Part shown: positions 12,541-24,910 of the stretch, piece after piece
How positions within the stretch are numbered: position 1 is the first letter of the stretch
Layout of the letters: every line of letters begins with the position of its first letter
Assembly (NCBI GenBank): GCA_964019415.1
Contig: OZ025881.1
Coordinates: forward strand, 1,101,201 to 1,165,200
DNA from: Ianthella basta
Taxonomy: Eukaryota; Porifera; Demospongiae; Verongiida; Ianthellidae
DNA: 64,000 nt
Direction of reading: 5' to 3'
The notes under the pieces: model-generated
The model's database searches: none
What the model was told of the DNA's origin: nothing
The model's input: only the letters and a program-made list of their open reading frames with translations
Translations under genes and position numbers: made by a program

Positions 12541-13325
12541 GGCAAACGTTCCCTCAAGGAAGATGTCACCATAAACACTCCTGAGCTGCAAACTTTGGCC
12601 GAAGCAGATCCTGTTGAGCCTATTAATGTAGAAGCAAGAGTGGAGACTATTCATGAAAGGAGACGCCATCAGGCCTGCCAAGAGAACATGAGATATGTCA
12701 TATTTTTATTGCTGATACACTGGAAGCATTAGTCGATCTGCTTTCCACCAAATAAAATGCCTGTTAGCCAATATCTCAGAAAAACTCTGTGACAATCTTC
12801 GAGTTGCTATGATAATGTACAGCTCTGACATTAACCTTGAGTTCTGCTTTAACTGTACAAGTGATCGGAGTGAAATCTTCAAAGCCATCAAATGAGCCCA
12901 GTACCTAGGGAGACACACTCACACAACTGATGCCACTAAGTGTGCCTGTCAGACCTTGCTTACTAAAGAAATGTGGGCTTCCATTTGGTCCTTCTACTTC
13001 AAACATTGACATTGTGTATGTAGCCGATGGTTACCACAATGGACCCTGTAGAGGCAACCTGAACACTGAGCTAGACTGCTTTCATAGACGGCTCAACATC
13101 AACACTTACGCTATTGCAATTGGGAATGCAGCCCTTGAAAGTATGCAGGCCATGGAAAACCCACGGGACTCTAGTGACAGTCACATTTTCAATGTGAATA
13201 ACTTTCAGGAGCTTGGCATGCTCTTTAATCAAATTTCAAAGTTACTCAGTATTAAAGATTCAGATGGAAATCTTGTTTACAACTGTGCCTTGCACAACCA
13301 ACCATGGTGGGTTAGGGAATGTAGG
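12541..13325 (+). pseudogene. vWA3: decayed vWA-domain paralogue
   Basis: Homologous to the last exon of the vWA family, from GKRSLKED at 12541 through HERRRHQACQ to the terminal cysteine region near 13290. The reading frame is broken: the frame shifts near 12705-12715 inside the MIDAS strand, there is an in-frame TGA at about 12893, and the frame shifts again near 12966. The segment 12930-13320 remains open and still reads NTYAIAIGNAALESMQAMENPR. No signal-peptide exon or linker exon was found upstream, so this is a lone exon remnant. Divergence is spread through the exon, so decay is not very recent. Confidence 0.85.
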
Positions 13326-13665
13326 GCAAATCTGGAATATATATATACACAATCTATGCAATTGCATGCAAGCACGTAGTGTAAACATGCAAACACGTGC
13401 ACTGTCTGATCTAACATGCACGTTAATGTCTTATATTCGGTAGTTGTCCAAACTTTATTATAATAATTATACTGTATATAATTTATGCTTATTGGGATGA
13501 GCCTCATATAATGGTGCCTGTACACAGTTATGTACCTCCATTTGGCTGCTATAGGTTCAGTGCGTGAACTGACCCTTTACGGCTTCTTACACAATTTGAA
13601 ACACCTTCTTTAAAAACAGGAGCAGAGACCATTTGATATAGCTATAGGTAGCAAGTGGCATTGCA
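13326..13665. other. Spacer between vWA3 and vWA4
   Basis: AT-rich, no gene seen. It must contain the vWA4 promoter, but the TATTTAAG octamer of the other members is absent. Confidence 0.45.
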
Positions 13666-15456
13666 ATGCATAATCCTTCCACAGTCCTGGGTCTCTTGAC
13701 CTTGTGTATTGTGTTGAACAGTGTGTCTGCTACAGCTACATATTCAGACTGTGACTCCCTTTTGGCAAGTCTGTTTCCATCCTTATACCCACACTGTCAT
13801 TCCAGTGCTTGCAAGTTCGGGCAATGGGGTGACTGGTTCTACACAGGGGAGAGCCGTAGCGACCTTAATTGTCCTTCAGGAAGTGCCGGGTTCCACAATC
13901 GCACTAGAACAGCTACTGGAACACAGTGTGAACATAGTGTGGAATATGAGAGCAAATATGTCTGTAAGATTACTGTGCATGGTAGTTTGCACATATACAG
14001 TGTAATTTGCAAGTGCTGTTGTCCATGTCAGCTTTCAGTTCTGCTACATGTATTTAATGAAATGCATTTAAAGCTTCCTCCTTCCATTCTTGAATTAGTG
14101 TATAATACTGGTATTAATTTTACACTCTGCTTCGCACTGCAGGCCGACCCACTGTGCAGGAAACTGCCAAAGTGCTAGTTAAGGAGCTAGACTTGGGATC
14201 ACCACCAGTAGTAACGCAGCAACCTGCCACAACTGCCCCACCAAGCAATTCTTCTAGGAGTGCCAGAAACGTCCTGGGCACTATTGATGGTGCATGCAAG
14301 TGTCCAGACTTAGATCCAAACACAGATCGACGCAGCAACACTTTCTGTCGCAACATACTTTCACCCCCGAGATGCTTGCGTAAGTCAAGTGCATCTCTTC
14401 CAGGATTTTATAATGTTTTATATGTGGGTAGTGGATTTTTGGGAAGGAGTCTTTAAGGTGCATGTAACTGGTGCCGAATGTATTCCTTCTGGTGTCATGC
14501 CCCAGACCTGTGAGAAAATCTGCATTTTAACTGTAGGATAGCAGATGTTGATTCTGATGCAATCTGAGAGGTAAAAATATCAAACTTGAGCAAAGATTTT
14601 GGGGAAAGATGAGAGTTTTGTGGGAAGCCCCCAAGCATATAGATTGTGCCTTGCCTTCCATTATTTCCATGATTTTCCCTTTGTTCTCCTTAACTGTATA
14701 TTAATTTATGCAGGTAGACGTTCAGTAGATCGAATGGCATCAATTGGTGTAACTATGAATGATAACATTCCACTTGAGCAGTTTGATCTGGACTCCTATC
14801 TGGCTGCTATCCCATCGCGAAATCGGAGAAGTTGCCATGAAAATGACCCACGTTATGTACTCTTCATGCTGGATACTTCTGCAAGCATTGATACAAGTGA
14901 CTTTGAGGCTGCTAAGCAAGCGATTGCTACCATTGCTACTAGCCTCTGTGGTTACATCAAAGTGGCACTGATGTCATTTAGTGGAAAAAGATATTTGGAT
15001 TTTTGCTTTGACTGTTATCCAGACACTGGCCAACCTCGTCGGAATATACGTGATGCCATTATAAACACTCCCGACAGAACAGGTAGTACTCACACCGCTG
15101 ATGCAATCAAGTGTGCTTGTCAAAAGATGCTCACTCCTGCTTGTGGAGTGCCACGTGGACTCACAACTAACAACATAGATGTAGTGATGCTCACGGATGG
15201 GAAGAACAATGGGCCTTGTCAGAGCAAGCTCTTAGAAGTTGCAAAGTGCCTAAAAGATCAGCGTACAATCAACATCTTTGCAATCGCTATCGGCAGTGGA
15301 ACTGCTGAAAAGGTGGTTAACCTGGTCAAGCATCCTGATTTCACCCATATCTTTCAAGTGAGAGATTTTGCACAGCTCAGACTGTTGGTGGCCGCAGCTA
15401 CAGCAGCTGCTAATAGTGCAAAATGTGTTCAACACAGTGGCGGGTTGTGTGGATAA
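13666..15456 (+). CDS. vWA4: divergent secreted vWA-domain protein
   Basis: Exons 13666-13963, 14143-14379 and 14714-15456 splice in the family's phase-1 pattern to 425 residues. The signal peptide (MHNPSTVLGLLTLCIVLNSV) is followed by a Cys module whose Trp motif is FGQWGDW rather than WSPW. The linker exon is rich in Pro/Thr/Ser and ends in CKCPDLDPNTDRRSNTFC, keeping the cysteine spacing but little else. The last exon has RNRRS before the vWA domain, a MIDAS of DTSAS, a Thr in THTADA and LTDG, so metal binding should be retained. It is the most diverged intact member, with no close copy in the window, and probably has a distinct ligand or expression. All splice sites are canonical and the frame is clean, which argues that it is functional. 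Confidence 0.88.
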
Positions 15457-16179
15457 CAGACCTATTTTGTTTATAGTGCTGCTTCAGTCATATTCACTCA
15501 CTCATTTAACCACAATGCTGAATTACATACTAGCTGTACTCAATCACATTTCACTGTTTGATGCTTAACCACAAATGCTGCCTAGTTAATTCTGTCCTAT
15601 ATTATAGATCTTTCTATGGTACCCTGTAACTTGGAATGCTGCTTGCTATTAATTTCATAATTATACACTGTCATGGTTCAATCTCGGGGGGAGGGGAGGA
15701 TCTGAAGGAGGCATTCAAGAGGGAGTTGCATGACTTTGTGCAAGTTGCACAACACATGCATGACAGACCTGATCATGGGTGTAACAGGTTTGAGCCCTTG
15801 ATTAGGATAATGCCTAAGCAACTATATATAACTACATTATAAGTAATTATAGCAAGACTGTGGCGAGCACCAGTGTGTGAGTGCTGACTAGATTTAAATT
15901 TAATCATATGCGTGGAATATCCACCAGTTATAATGTCTGTGTGTAGTGTCAAGTCAATACACTAATGAGTTACACTTGTTCTGCTACTGCTTCGCTGTGT
16001 GACTGCGAATTTGGAAACATTAATTTTGGAGTCAGTAAAATTAGTGTATATATTCCATTGATCAATGAATTCCACTGAGAAACCATGGGAGATTTACAAG
16101 CAGCTGCAAAGCATAAAACAGTGACTACTACAGAGCTTACTAGCAGATAACTTAGGTGTCACTGAGTATTAAAATGATA
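15457..16179. other. Spacer after vWA4
   Basis: No supported gene or RNA. It contains a short G-rich tract at about 15690 (GGGGGGAGGGGAGG) and otherwise AT-rich sequence. Confidence 0.4.
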
Positions 16180-16311
16180 AACAGGTACCTAAATTCCACT
16201 TGCAAGGTTTGAGTACACTTCACTGGGATCAGTTCAGGAGCTAGCCCCCTGTCCCCAGTCTGCCTGACTGGGGACAGCCTTGTTATGGAATCACAATGTT
16301 GTTTCTATTAG
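16180..16311 (+). repeat. GATCAGTTCAGGAGCTAG repeat, copy d
   Basis: Full core with a slightly shortened middle (CTGCCTGACTGGGGACAGCC). It is preceded by the leader ACAGGTACCTAAATTCCACT, which also precedes copy h at 23873. Confidence 0.7.
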
Positions 16312-16530
16312 TTACCTATAGGTGAATTGAAGCCAGAGCACTAATGTCCATCAACAATTGCAACTGTTGTATGCTAATTCATGATCATTATATAGCCTCT
16401 ATGATCACACGGCAAGCAAGTGGCAGCTACATAACATCTGAGGAATCTTGTTGGATATGAGTAAAGCAAGTAGAGCTAACTTTGATCCACAGTTTACATG
16501 GTTGCATGTCTTGAAAGGTACCTATGTATG

Positions 16531-16659
16531 TTCCACTTGCAGGGGTTGCTTACAGTTCACTGCATGGGATCAGTTCAGGAGCTAGCCCCCTGTCCCCAGT
16601 CTGCCTGACTACTGGGACAACCTTAAATTGTTTTGGAATCTCAGTATTGTTTCTATTAG
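16531..16659 (+). repeat. GATCAGTTCAGGAGCTAG repeat, copy e
   Basis: Full core, 220 bp after copy d and in the same orientation, with a small insertion (CCTTAAATTGTTTTGG). Confidence 0.7.
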
Positions 16660-17440
16660 TAGAAAGATCTGCAACCAGAGCAATATTGTCAACAGTGGCC
16701 AATATTGGAAAGTGTAGATGTGGACTTGCAAAGTAGATACAGTCATTGAAATAAGTATGGCTACCATCTCACATGAGCTTTAATTCAAGTTTACTCAGGA
16801 AGTCTCATCGAGGAAGTATGAATATATACGCACATTGAAATGAATTTCATGTGTCAACTTTATGTGCATGCTATCTGGCGAATTGAGTTTCCAAACAATT
16901 GGCTGGAATACATGTATTACAGTATGTCATTACCTCTTTCACCAGGCTGGACTGGTGAGTCATCTGGGTCACAAGGGTTGATTAAACTATTAATTCAACA
17001 GTACCACATAATCACGACCTAGCAGATCTCTGTATTTCTGCAATGTATGAGGCAACATTATACCTCATGCAGTGTTGAGCGTCATTAAACACTGTATTTG
17101 ACCCCCCCACACACACACGTCATTGGTAGTGCTTTGTACTACCTTAACCTTGTCTGTTACATATCTCACCATTTATTAACAACTGTAATAACATCCTGGC
17201 TGACTCAATTTGTAAAGTATGCATGCTTTGTATCGCACCCACATCTTTTCAGCATATAAGTATGTACACCTACATAAATTTACAAAACAAAGCTACTCCA
17301 ACTTCAATGGTATAGCACTGCATACAGCAAACAACATTAACCACGTTTTTAAACCTTCATCATGTCCCTGGCCTTGTCCAGCACCTAGTCACGTATATGT
17401 TCAAAAGTTGGGTACTAAAGTGAGAAATCTGATTAACAAG

Positions 17441-17573
17441 TGCCAAAGTTTGAGTGCACTGAAACTGACTGCACTTCACTGGGATCAGTTCAGGAGCTAG
17501 CCCCCTCCTCCCAGTCTGCCTGACTACTGGTACAGCCTTGTTTTGGAATCCAGAGTGCATGTTATTTCTATCA
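17441..17573 (+). repeat. GATCAGTTCAGGAGCTAG repeat, copy f
   Basis: Full core with GCACTTCACTGGGATCAGTT. It is preceded by a run that includes GATTAACAAGTGCCAAAG, similar to the leaders of copies i and l. Confidence 0.7.
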
Positions 17574-18059
17574 GTATTATAGTAAAATAAACTGCAGCCC
17601 TGCACAGCAGTATTGTCGAAAATTATTATTATTGATGATCAGAAGTTTTGAGAGTATAGGAGTGCAGCAGAAGACATACATTTTTATGTTGGTCTATTAA
17701 TGTATATAACGCAAATAATATATACTATAATTATGAAAGTTTATGTACAGCCTTAAAAATGCATGCATGGCTGCAGCTCACAGCATTTTTCATCCAGAAA
17801 TTAATATTTAGCCAAAATCGAACTACCAAAGGCACAAGCCAGCGAATAGCAGCATACCTTCACATGTGCACCATGCTTGCTAAAAAGTCTCTATACAGTA
17901 GTTCTTGACTGAAGCCTTCATGCGTACAGGGCAAGAGTGAAACCCTTTCACCATGGGCCAGTAGAGCTAAGTGCTGCCATGTTTACGTTTGAAGTTGTGT
18001 ACTGTAAGGTGGTCCAGGAGTTACACAGGGTCATACGGTTTTAATGATGTGAAATTGAA

Positions 18060-18112
18060 AGCACTTCAGTGGGATCAGTTCAGAAACTAATAGCCCCAGT
18101 AGTGTCCTGTCC
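18060..18112 (+). repeat. GATCAGTTCAGGAGCTAG repeat, copy g (partial)
   Basis: Only the opening half is recognisable (CACTTCAGTGGGATCAGTTC), followed by diverged sequence. Confidence 0.5.
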
Positions 18113-18639
18113 ACATGGCTGTACATGTCTGTGCATGGTGAAGCACTAGCTACTGTATAGTTGCAAGCACATTCAGTGCTGGTGCATTAAATTTGTTGCG
18201 TGATTAGTAGCCACATGCTATCAACAGTGGAATTTAGCCTATAATAGCATCTCTTCAGGTACATTTGAGCTCCATTGTCTTAACCATGGATGCTTCACAT
18301 ACACACAACCTGTGGTCTCTCTGAGGTTTGGAGTTGTGTGCATGTGGGTATTACAGTACACATACGATTCGATTAAAATTAACCATTTGCAAATGTAATG
18401 CTCTTTATACAGTACTACTCACATTTTATGACTGCATGCAGTGACACCAATAGTTGTGAATACGAAGACAATAGACACATTATCATCAATTAACATCAGT
18501 AGCAAGCAAGGCAATGAGCAATGGCTGTAGCATCGAAGGCCATTTATAGGTGTTGAGGTGGTTTGAGGTTTTGTTACTGCATGCAGAGAGCTACTAGGAG
18601 AGGAGGCCGGTGTGTCATTCTGTCATGATTGTAGCCCTC

Positions 18640-19263
18640 TTCTCTGTGTTGTCTATACAGACTCTTTTTCAACACCTGGGTGAGGGAGAGGAAGGCTTGG
18701 CTGAAGAAGGAGGCGGCTAATGAACATCAGTGAGGGAGTGTTTCAAAGACAAAGTCTCGTCATTATATAGCCAGATGAGTAACTTTACTTTTGAAGTTTG
18801 TTATAGTCTTGGGTACTTAGTACTGACTGTCAAAGTGATTGAATGTGAGGGGAGTCCCATTGCCTTTCAGTATGGTGTGTACGTTGACTCTGTAATACAG
18901 TCGTGTTTAAGTGTACATATAGAGCAGGCCATGATGGTTTAGATGGAGTTTCCTAATAGATCCTCTGTAATGGTCAGACAGTGCCTGTGTTTACATCACA
19001 CAGTTCTTGCTTTGAACATTCCCCACAATAGAATTTTTTTACTCGTTGTCTGAACCCTGTATATAAAATTGTGCCAATTTTGAGGCAGGGTCAGACAGTG
19101 TTAACACCATGGTACAAGAGTTAATTATGGGTTAAGCAACTTTGCATCATAATTCCTGATTGCAATAACCACAGATGTATTGGTGTTTGTTTAGTGGTTG
19201 AACCTAGGGTTAGGGTTTGGGTTAGGGTGTATAGTGTAACTATGTATAGTGCCTGCCAGTGTC
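18640..19263. repeat. Duplicated upstream flank of vWA5
   Basis: Blocks at 18655-18745 match 5324-5440, and the stretch before the TATA box (TTGTTTAGTGGTTGAACC, 19187-19204) matches 7477-7495 before vWA2. The DNA upstream of vWA2 and vWA5 thus descends from one promoter region, with length changes between blocks. Confidence 0.65.
19204..19229 (+). repeat. Short TTAGGG telomere-like tract in the vWA5 promoter
   Basis: About four TTAGGG-type units, one of them degenerate (TTTGGG), lie 35 bp before the TATA box. The corresponding place before vWA2 has CCCTACATGCATATG instead, so the tract was gained or lost after duplication. Confidence 0.7.
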
Positions 19264-19271
19264 TATTTAAG
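19264..19271 (+). promoter_or_regulatory. TATA-like core promoter of vWA5
   Basis: TATTTAAG 54 bp before the start codon, the same octamer and context as in vWA2, vWA6 and vWA7. Confidence 0.6.
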
Positions 19272-19317
19272 CCCTTCCAGCAAACAGCTTTGGAAAGAAG
19301 TTAAGGAAAAGAGCAAT

Positions 19318-20972
19318 ATGACTACTCTGCTCTTGTGCCTCAGTTTGTTGATTGCTGCAGTGCAGTTCAGCACTGTAGACAGTGCCCTGCCTTGTGACTC
19401 ACCACTCAGGGAATACTTGCCTGAGGATTTCAGACACTGCCCTTCCTGCAGTTATGGAAAGTGGAGCCGCTGGACAGGTTCCATCCCAGTACAAGTGAGA
19501 GTTAACCACACATGTGACAGTGGAAAGGCAAGGAAGTATGAGCGTTCCGGAACAGCTGTACCTGGCAGCACATGCACAACAGATACAGTCAAAGAGTACA
19601 AGTATGAATGTGAGCAATTAACACAGAGGTATAAAATATGAATGGATTAAAACATTTAGTTAATTGTTTACTTCCACTTTATATACCTAGGTGAACCGAC
19701 ATTGACACAGAAGGCAGAGCTGATAATTCAATCACTTCGTCTTGGAGTAGATGCAGATAGTACAACTCGCACACCTGCACCTGTGACAAGGTCTCCACTA
19801 ACAAGAAAAGGAGAACCAGGTATTCCTGGTTGGGATGCTGCTTGTCCAACTGCCAGCAGGCAAGCTAACAACAGGATATGTCCAAACATATGTTCCAGGG
19901 GTATGTGCAGTATGCATGCATGCATGATGTACTGTGGTATATGTATACCAAGATCACTTTGAATATGTAAAACCAGCTACATATTTCCAGTAAGCCACAC
20001 TATACATTGTGCTGCTGTAAATGCAAGGTATGCTTGGTTCTGATAAGGTTGTGAGCTGTGCTTTGCATTTAGACAGACAAGCACACTTTGTCTTGCATGC
20101 ATGTACATAATTTTCTAATTGAAGTGGCTTCATGTCTGCTCATGTGTTAATGTACTCACTCTGAAGGTAAACGATCCCTAATGGAAGAGGAGGAATTTGC
20201 AGTGATCAGCGCTCCAGAGCTACATATTTTAGACCCAGCTGTTCCTGTGGAGTCCTTTAACATGGAAGAGAGGGTGAATGCCATTCATGAGCGAAGACGT
20301 CGCCAGACTTGCCCTAATCAAGAAAATCAGGACAATATCAGATACGTTCTGTTTATTGTGGATACATCTGGGAGCATTGGTCGCAGCCGCTTTGTAAGTG
20401 TAAGAGATGTCTTGGCAAACATGTCTTCAACACTGTGCGACCATCTCCGAGTGGCTATGATAACATACAGCCATGATATCAACCTTGAGTTCTGCTTTAA
20501 CTGCCACACTGACAGGCGTGACATTTTGAATGCCATCAAACGGGTCCAGTATCGAGGGGGGACAACTCACACCACTGATGCCACCAAGTGTGCCTGTCAG
20601 ACCATGCTTACTAACAAGTGTGGACTTCCAAATGGTGACATTACACCGAACATTGACATCGTATACCTCACTGATGGTAGACATAACGGGCCATGCAGAG
20701 GAGATCTAGACCAGGAACTGGACTGCTTCCACAGACCAAGCCGGTCCAACATCAACACTTACGCTATTGCAATTGGGAATCCAGCTTATGAGAGTGTGCA
20801 GGCCTTGGAGAACCCACGCAACTCAGGGAATTCACATGTTTTCAATGTGGCCGACTTTACCGAACTCAAGGAACTGTTTCGCTTAATCTTGAAGGTACTG
20901 AAGCAGGTGGACTCAAGAGGTCAACCCAAGTTTAACTGCATCTCTCATGACCAGAGACCATGTCGTGGGTGA
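19318..20972 (+). CDS. vWA5: secreted TSP1-like / vWA-domain protein
   Basis: Exons 19318-19609, 19691-19900 and 20167-20972 join in phase 1 to 435 residues. The start was placed at MTTLLLCLSLL, which aligns with the other members; an in-frame upstream ATG at 19249 lies before the TATA-like box. A signal peptide is followed by a Cys module with WSRW, then a short linker with GEPGIPGWD and CPTASRQANNRICPNICSRG. Next come a GKRS start of the last exon, RRRR, and a vWA domain with DTSGS, THTTDA and LTDG. It lacks the long Pro repeats of vWA6. The last exon is a mosaic: most of it equals vWA2 almost base for base, but the segment around 20690-20730 (GGAGATCTAGACCAGGAACT) matches vWA1, which suggests gene conversion among paralogues. 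Confidence 0.9.
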
Positions 20973-21690
20973 CCTAAAGTTAACACTACCAATGGTGCTG
21001 CTCTACATCGATCTAGGCTTACATACAGTTCATTCCTTTACTCACAACAAGCATACATTACAGTTATTCAGTGTGTAAAAACAAATGTTTTGATCCAGGG
21101 TGAATCTAGGCTTACATACATACAGTTCATTCTTTTACTCACAACAAGCATTTTACTCCAATATACAGCCCACCATACATCTAGTTATACAATTATAATT
21201 ATAGGCACTATTCTTTATTGATGCTACCCATTCTTAGTTTGCGAGTAGAAAGGCCCTCTGCATTGCCTCGGCCAAGTGATGGATGTGTAGGAGCTATGGG
21301 GCCGCTGTAGGGTACAGTGCAGTTACAGAACTTTAAATCATGCATAGTTCTTGCATGTATGATTGCACAGGTTATACACAGCTATATCTACCTATTCATG
21401 CAAGCTGTGTGATTACTTCTGTTCTTGCGGATTTAAGTTAACTTCTGGCACTGACTAGCTGCATGATGTGCCACTACTTATGTACACATTGCCTAACTGA
21501 TCATGAGCTTCATGCTAATGATGCAGCAAGGTATAGAACAGCTGGAATACTTTTTCTGCACTACTCCACCATCCTTATACCAAAAGCCTTCAATGACATG
21601 CATAATTATATACAGTATATGCATTTGTGCCTTGCCATAATGAGTGAAATTAGATAATTATTGTACATATGCACGCATGAATGTACATAT
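20973..21690. other. Spacer after vWA5
   Basis: Contains an internal duplication of a ~45-bp block (TCTAGGCTTACATACA near 21012 and 21108) and 3'-flank sequence shared with the region after vWA2. No gene seen. Confidence 0.45.
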
Positions 21691-21694
21691 ATAT

Positions 21695-21905
21695 ATACAG
21701 TGCAAGTTACAATATACACCACTAATCTAAAGTAAATAAATAATATAATATAATATAATATATACAGTGCAAGTTACAATATGCACCACTAATCTATACA
21801 GTGCAAGTTACAATATACACCACTAATCTAAAGTAAATATAGTGCAAGTTACAATATACACCACTAATCTATAATATAATATAATATAATATAAATAAAT
21901 AAATA
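21695..21905. repeat. Minisatellite built on CAGTGCAAGTTACAATAT
   Basis: Four direct copies of a ~35-bp unit (CAGTGCAAGTTACAATAT then ACACCACTAATCT, with one G variant), separated by TAATA/TAAATA runs. The same CAGTGCAAGTTACA word recurs in the inverted structure at 22735-23520, so the two are related. Confidence 0.75.
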
Positions 21906-22119
21906 ATTCCCAGGAGGGTTGGCAGCCCTCATGAACATGTGCTAGGTATGGCTTTGAAGTATGGGAGATTTGAAGACTTTTAAATGAGACGGAATTTTTA
22001 ATTAAGTCTTCATTCTACAAGCAGCCTGCAAAATGCTAATATAAATGCACATAGGAGAACACTTAATGTATGGGGCATTTATATTGATGCATAGTGGTAT
22101 CTTGTATATTAATGCAACT

Positions 22120-22470
22120 GGGCTTGTTGAGACGTGAAACTTGGTGGACACATTCAAGTGGTCCACCTTCTTATGTTATTAGCGGGATTTCTTAATTAGT
22201 CTCAAAATGGCTGACATATGTGAGGTGTATGATTTATTCAATCAGCCAGGCCCGCTCAGTCATGACAGTTGGTGGACCTAGCCAGATAATCTGACTGTTC
22301 ATGGTATTAGCAGGATTTCTTAATTAGTCACAAGATGGCCGAGAAAAGTGAGGTTCATTGCATATCCCACCAACCCAGCCCCGCTAAGTCGTGATACTAA
22401 GTGGACATAGTTAGATGGCCCATTTGCTCATGTCATTAGCAGGATTGTTTAATTAGTCACAAAATGGAGG
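22120..22470. repeat. Three tandem ~125-bp repeats
   Basis: Three units share TTAGC(G/A)GGATT, CTTAATTAGTC, (A/G)AAATGG and, between them, TGGTGGAC or TAAGTGGAC and CAGCC..GCCCCGCT blocks (near 22180, 22305 and 22435). The copies are imperfect. No coding sense found. Confidence 0.6.
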
Positions 22471-22689
22471 TGATGTTTTGAACAATCACATTTTGGCACC
22501 AATTTGTAGGCATTTGCTGCTATGCTGGAGCAGAGCAGCACCCCCATGTACACTTGCTCACAACTATCCAGCCACAATATCCAGCTACTATACCACCAAT
22601 AGATAAATACAACCACCATCACCACCACAGTGGAAGTTGCAATGAGTAGTATATTATGTGCTACAGCTGAAAGAAAACAGACCATCATG

Positions 22690-23530
22690 CACATCAGGTG
22701 CTGCTACCATATACTACTACCACCACCACACAGTGCAAGTTACAATATTACGGCCACCACATGCATTTCCAGATGAAACGACCACCACCGCCACACAGTG
22801 CAAGTTTCAATGCATGCATTCAGTATATGCGCCATTGCTCTAGAAAAAAACACCACCGCCACCACCACCACACAGTGCAAGTTACAATATCGCAGCCACC
22901 ACCACCTGTGCCAGTAGAGTATCTGCATAAGTTGGTCATAGAAAAAGACCACCAGTGCAAGTTACAGTAGCCACCACCACATGGGATGATCACATGGGAG
23001 AGAATCTCATCTGTGGGATTTGCCAGGGACAATGTGTTGTCCCCCTCCCTCCCCCTCCTCCCACTTTCTCCTCCCTCTTTCACCCTCACCCTCACCCTCT
23101 TCCTCCCTCTCTCCCCTTCCTACTGCCTTGGTCTCACTATAACACTGTTCTGCTCACCCAAAGGAGGTGTTTCACAACTGTCTTGTAACTTGCCTAAGGG
23201 CATGCCATTGAATTTCTTCCCATGCACTCTCAATTCAATGGCATGCCCTTAGGCAAGCTTACAATTGCTTGCTGCAGCGTGCATTCCAATGGCAGCGGTG
23301 CAGGTTCTGACCGGCTGTAACTTGCATGTGCTGGCCCGGAGCCACTGTAACTTGCACTGGTGGTCTTTTTCTATGACCAACTAGCGCAGATACTCTACTG
23401 GCACATGTGGTGGTGGCTACTGTAACTTGCACTGGTGGTCTTTTTCTATGACCAACTGACGCAGACACTCTACTGGCACAGGTTGTGGTGGCTGCGATAT
23501 TGTAACTTGCACTGTGTGGTGGTATATACG
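22690..23530. repeat. Complex inverted repeat with CAGTGCAAGTTACA ends
   Basis: Forward copies of CAGTGCAAGTTACA or close variants lie at about 22736, 22796, 22873 and 22952, joined by CCACCACCA runs. Inverted copies (TGTAACTTGCACTG) lie at about 23346, 23421 and 23501. The segment 22873-22980 (with GTGCCAGTAGAGTATCTGC and CATAGAAAAAGACCACC) is matched in reverse, twice, at 23345-23515. The whole region is a degenerate fold-back with a CT-rich middle (23040-23130). Confidence 0.65.
23189..23257. repeat. Perfect 26-bp-arm hairpin
   Basis: CTTGCCTAAGGGCATGCC at 23189 onward to 23214 is mirrored exactly at 23232-23257, with a 17-base loop. It sits inside the larger inverted structure. It is probably a small fold-back element. 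No RNA gene family was recognised. Confidence 0.7.
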
Positions 23531-23875
23531 TAACATATATATATATATATATCAATCAGGTACTAAAGAAGGCAGTCAGATCTGATAAATTAAATGTACA
23601 GTTGGTTTGAACCAGCTGGGTCACACAGTATTGCTAGTGGGTTCCATGACCTACATTATAATAATACAACTTCAGCACACTATAAATGAACCCATGCAAT
23701 TTGTTAGTGGCTCTTTCCATCTTGTAAGTAGCCTTCATGGGCTAAGTGAAATTGCAAATTCTTTTGCAATTGTACATTGTATAGTGAACATAATTATCTG
23801 TTGTTGTGGCATTGTATATGTTCAAACGTGGGTATATTCTATGGTGAGTATTGTATAATATAATAGGATAACAGG

Positions 23876-23963
23876 TACCTAAGTTCCACTTGCAAGGTTT
23901 GAGTACACTTCACTGGGATCAGTTCCGGAGCTAGCCCCCTGTCCCCAGTCTGCCTGACTACTA
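23876..23963 (+). repeat. GATCAGTTCAGGAGCTAG repeat, copy h (3' truncated)
   Basis: Starts with the ACCTAAGTTCCACTTGC leader and ends at CTGCCTGACTACT, where the duplicated block of 23970 onward begins. The repeat end may mark a duplication boundary. Confidence 0.65.
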
Positions 23964-24910
23964 TATAGTACTCTTGAGCAGGTGAAGTGGTTTGCATTTG
24001 GTCACAATTCCTAGGAGACAACATTTCTAAGTCTCTTTTCATACATGGGTATTATAACTGTGATGCTTGGTTTTCTCACAGTTACTAAACCACATGCAGA
24101 GTACATGATTTACAGCACTCGCCATTCATACATAAGAGGTATTCACCATGCAACTTCTGTGTGATGTCTGGCACTTTCCTGGCAGTGAGAGTGTATGCAA
24201 TCATTCAAAAGGACAGCCATTTCTCACTACACTGTCAGATGGTACTAAGAAGGCTGTACATATATGGCAATCTGGCTGCTGCTTATTACACTAATTGGCT
24301 GACAGGTGAAATGGCCACTTGTGCAATGACTGGAGTCCTCTTTCCTTGCGTGGCAAACTAGCTAGCCATACAGTCATCCATACACAGCCAGTATTCTGCC
24401 AATATCAATAAATACAAGAACAGCTACACACTCACAGCAGCTATATCAACAGTTATATTACTATCCCCTCTAAATGTAGTGTATGAAGGTTAATAAATGA
24501 AGAAATGCTGGTAATGTGTTGATCAAGCATGCATGTACAGAGGAGGGTAGCCAGATAACATAATTATAGGCCATGCATGCAGGTTTGTTGAGCCAGCTGA
24601 GTCACAAGCAGCATCAACCCCAATTTGAACATACATAGCTATGCCTTAACCCTTTACCTATATGCATGTCTTAAGACAGATTAGCGATTTAAATTTCACT
24701 TCCCACCCACGGCTAATGGACCACCTAATGCATTAGTACAATTATAAAGGAATGTCTGTGGTCCTTTCCATCTTATAGGAAGCCTTCATGATTGAATTAC
24801 AAACTCTTTCTCTCTTAAGACGACTGCTTTGTACATGTGGTGAACAGACTTGTTGCTGTGACACTGTTTAAGTTCAAAGGTGGGTATAATATGATTAGCA
24901 AGCTTAATAA

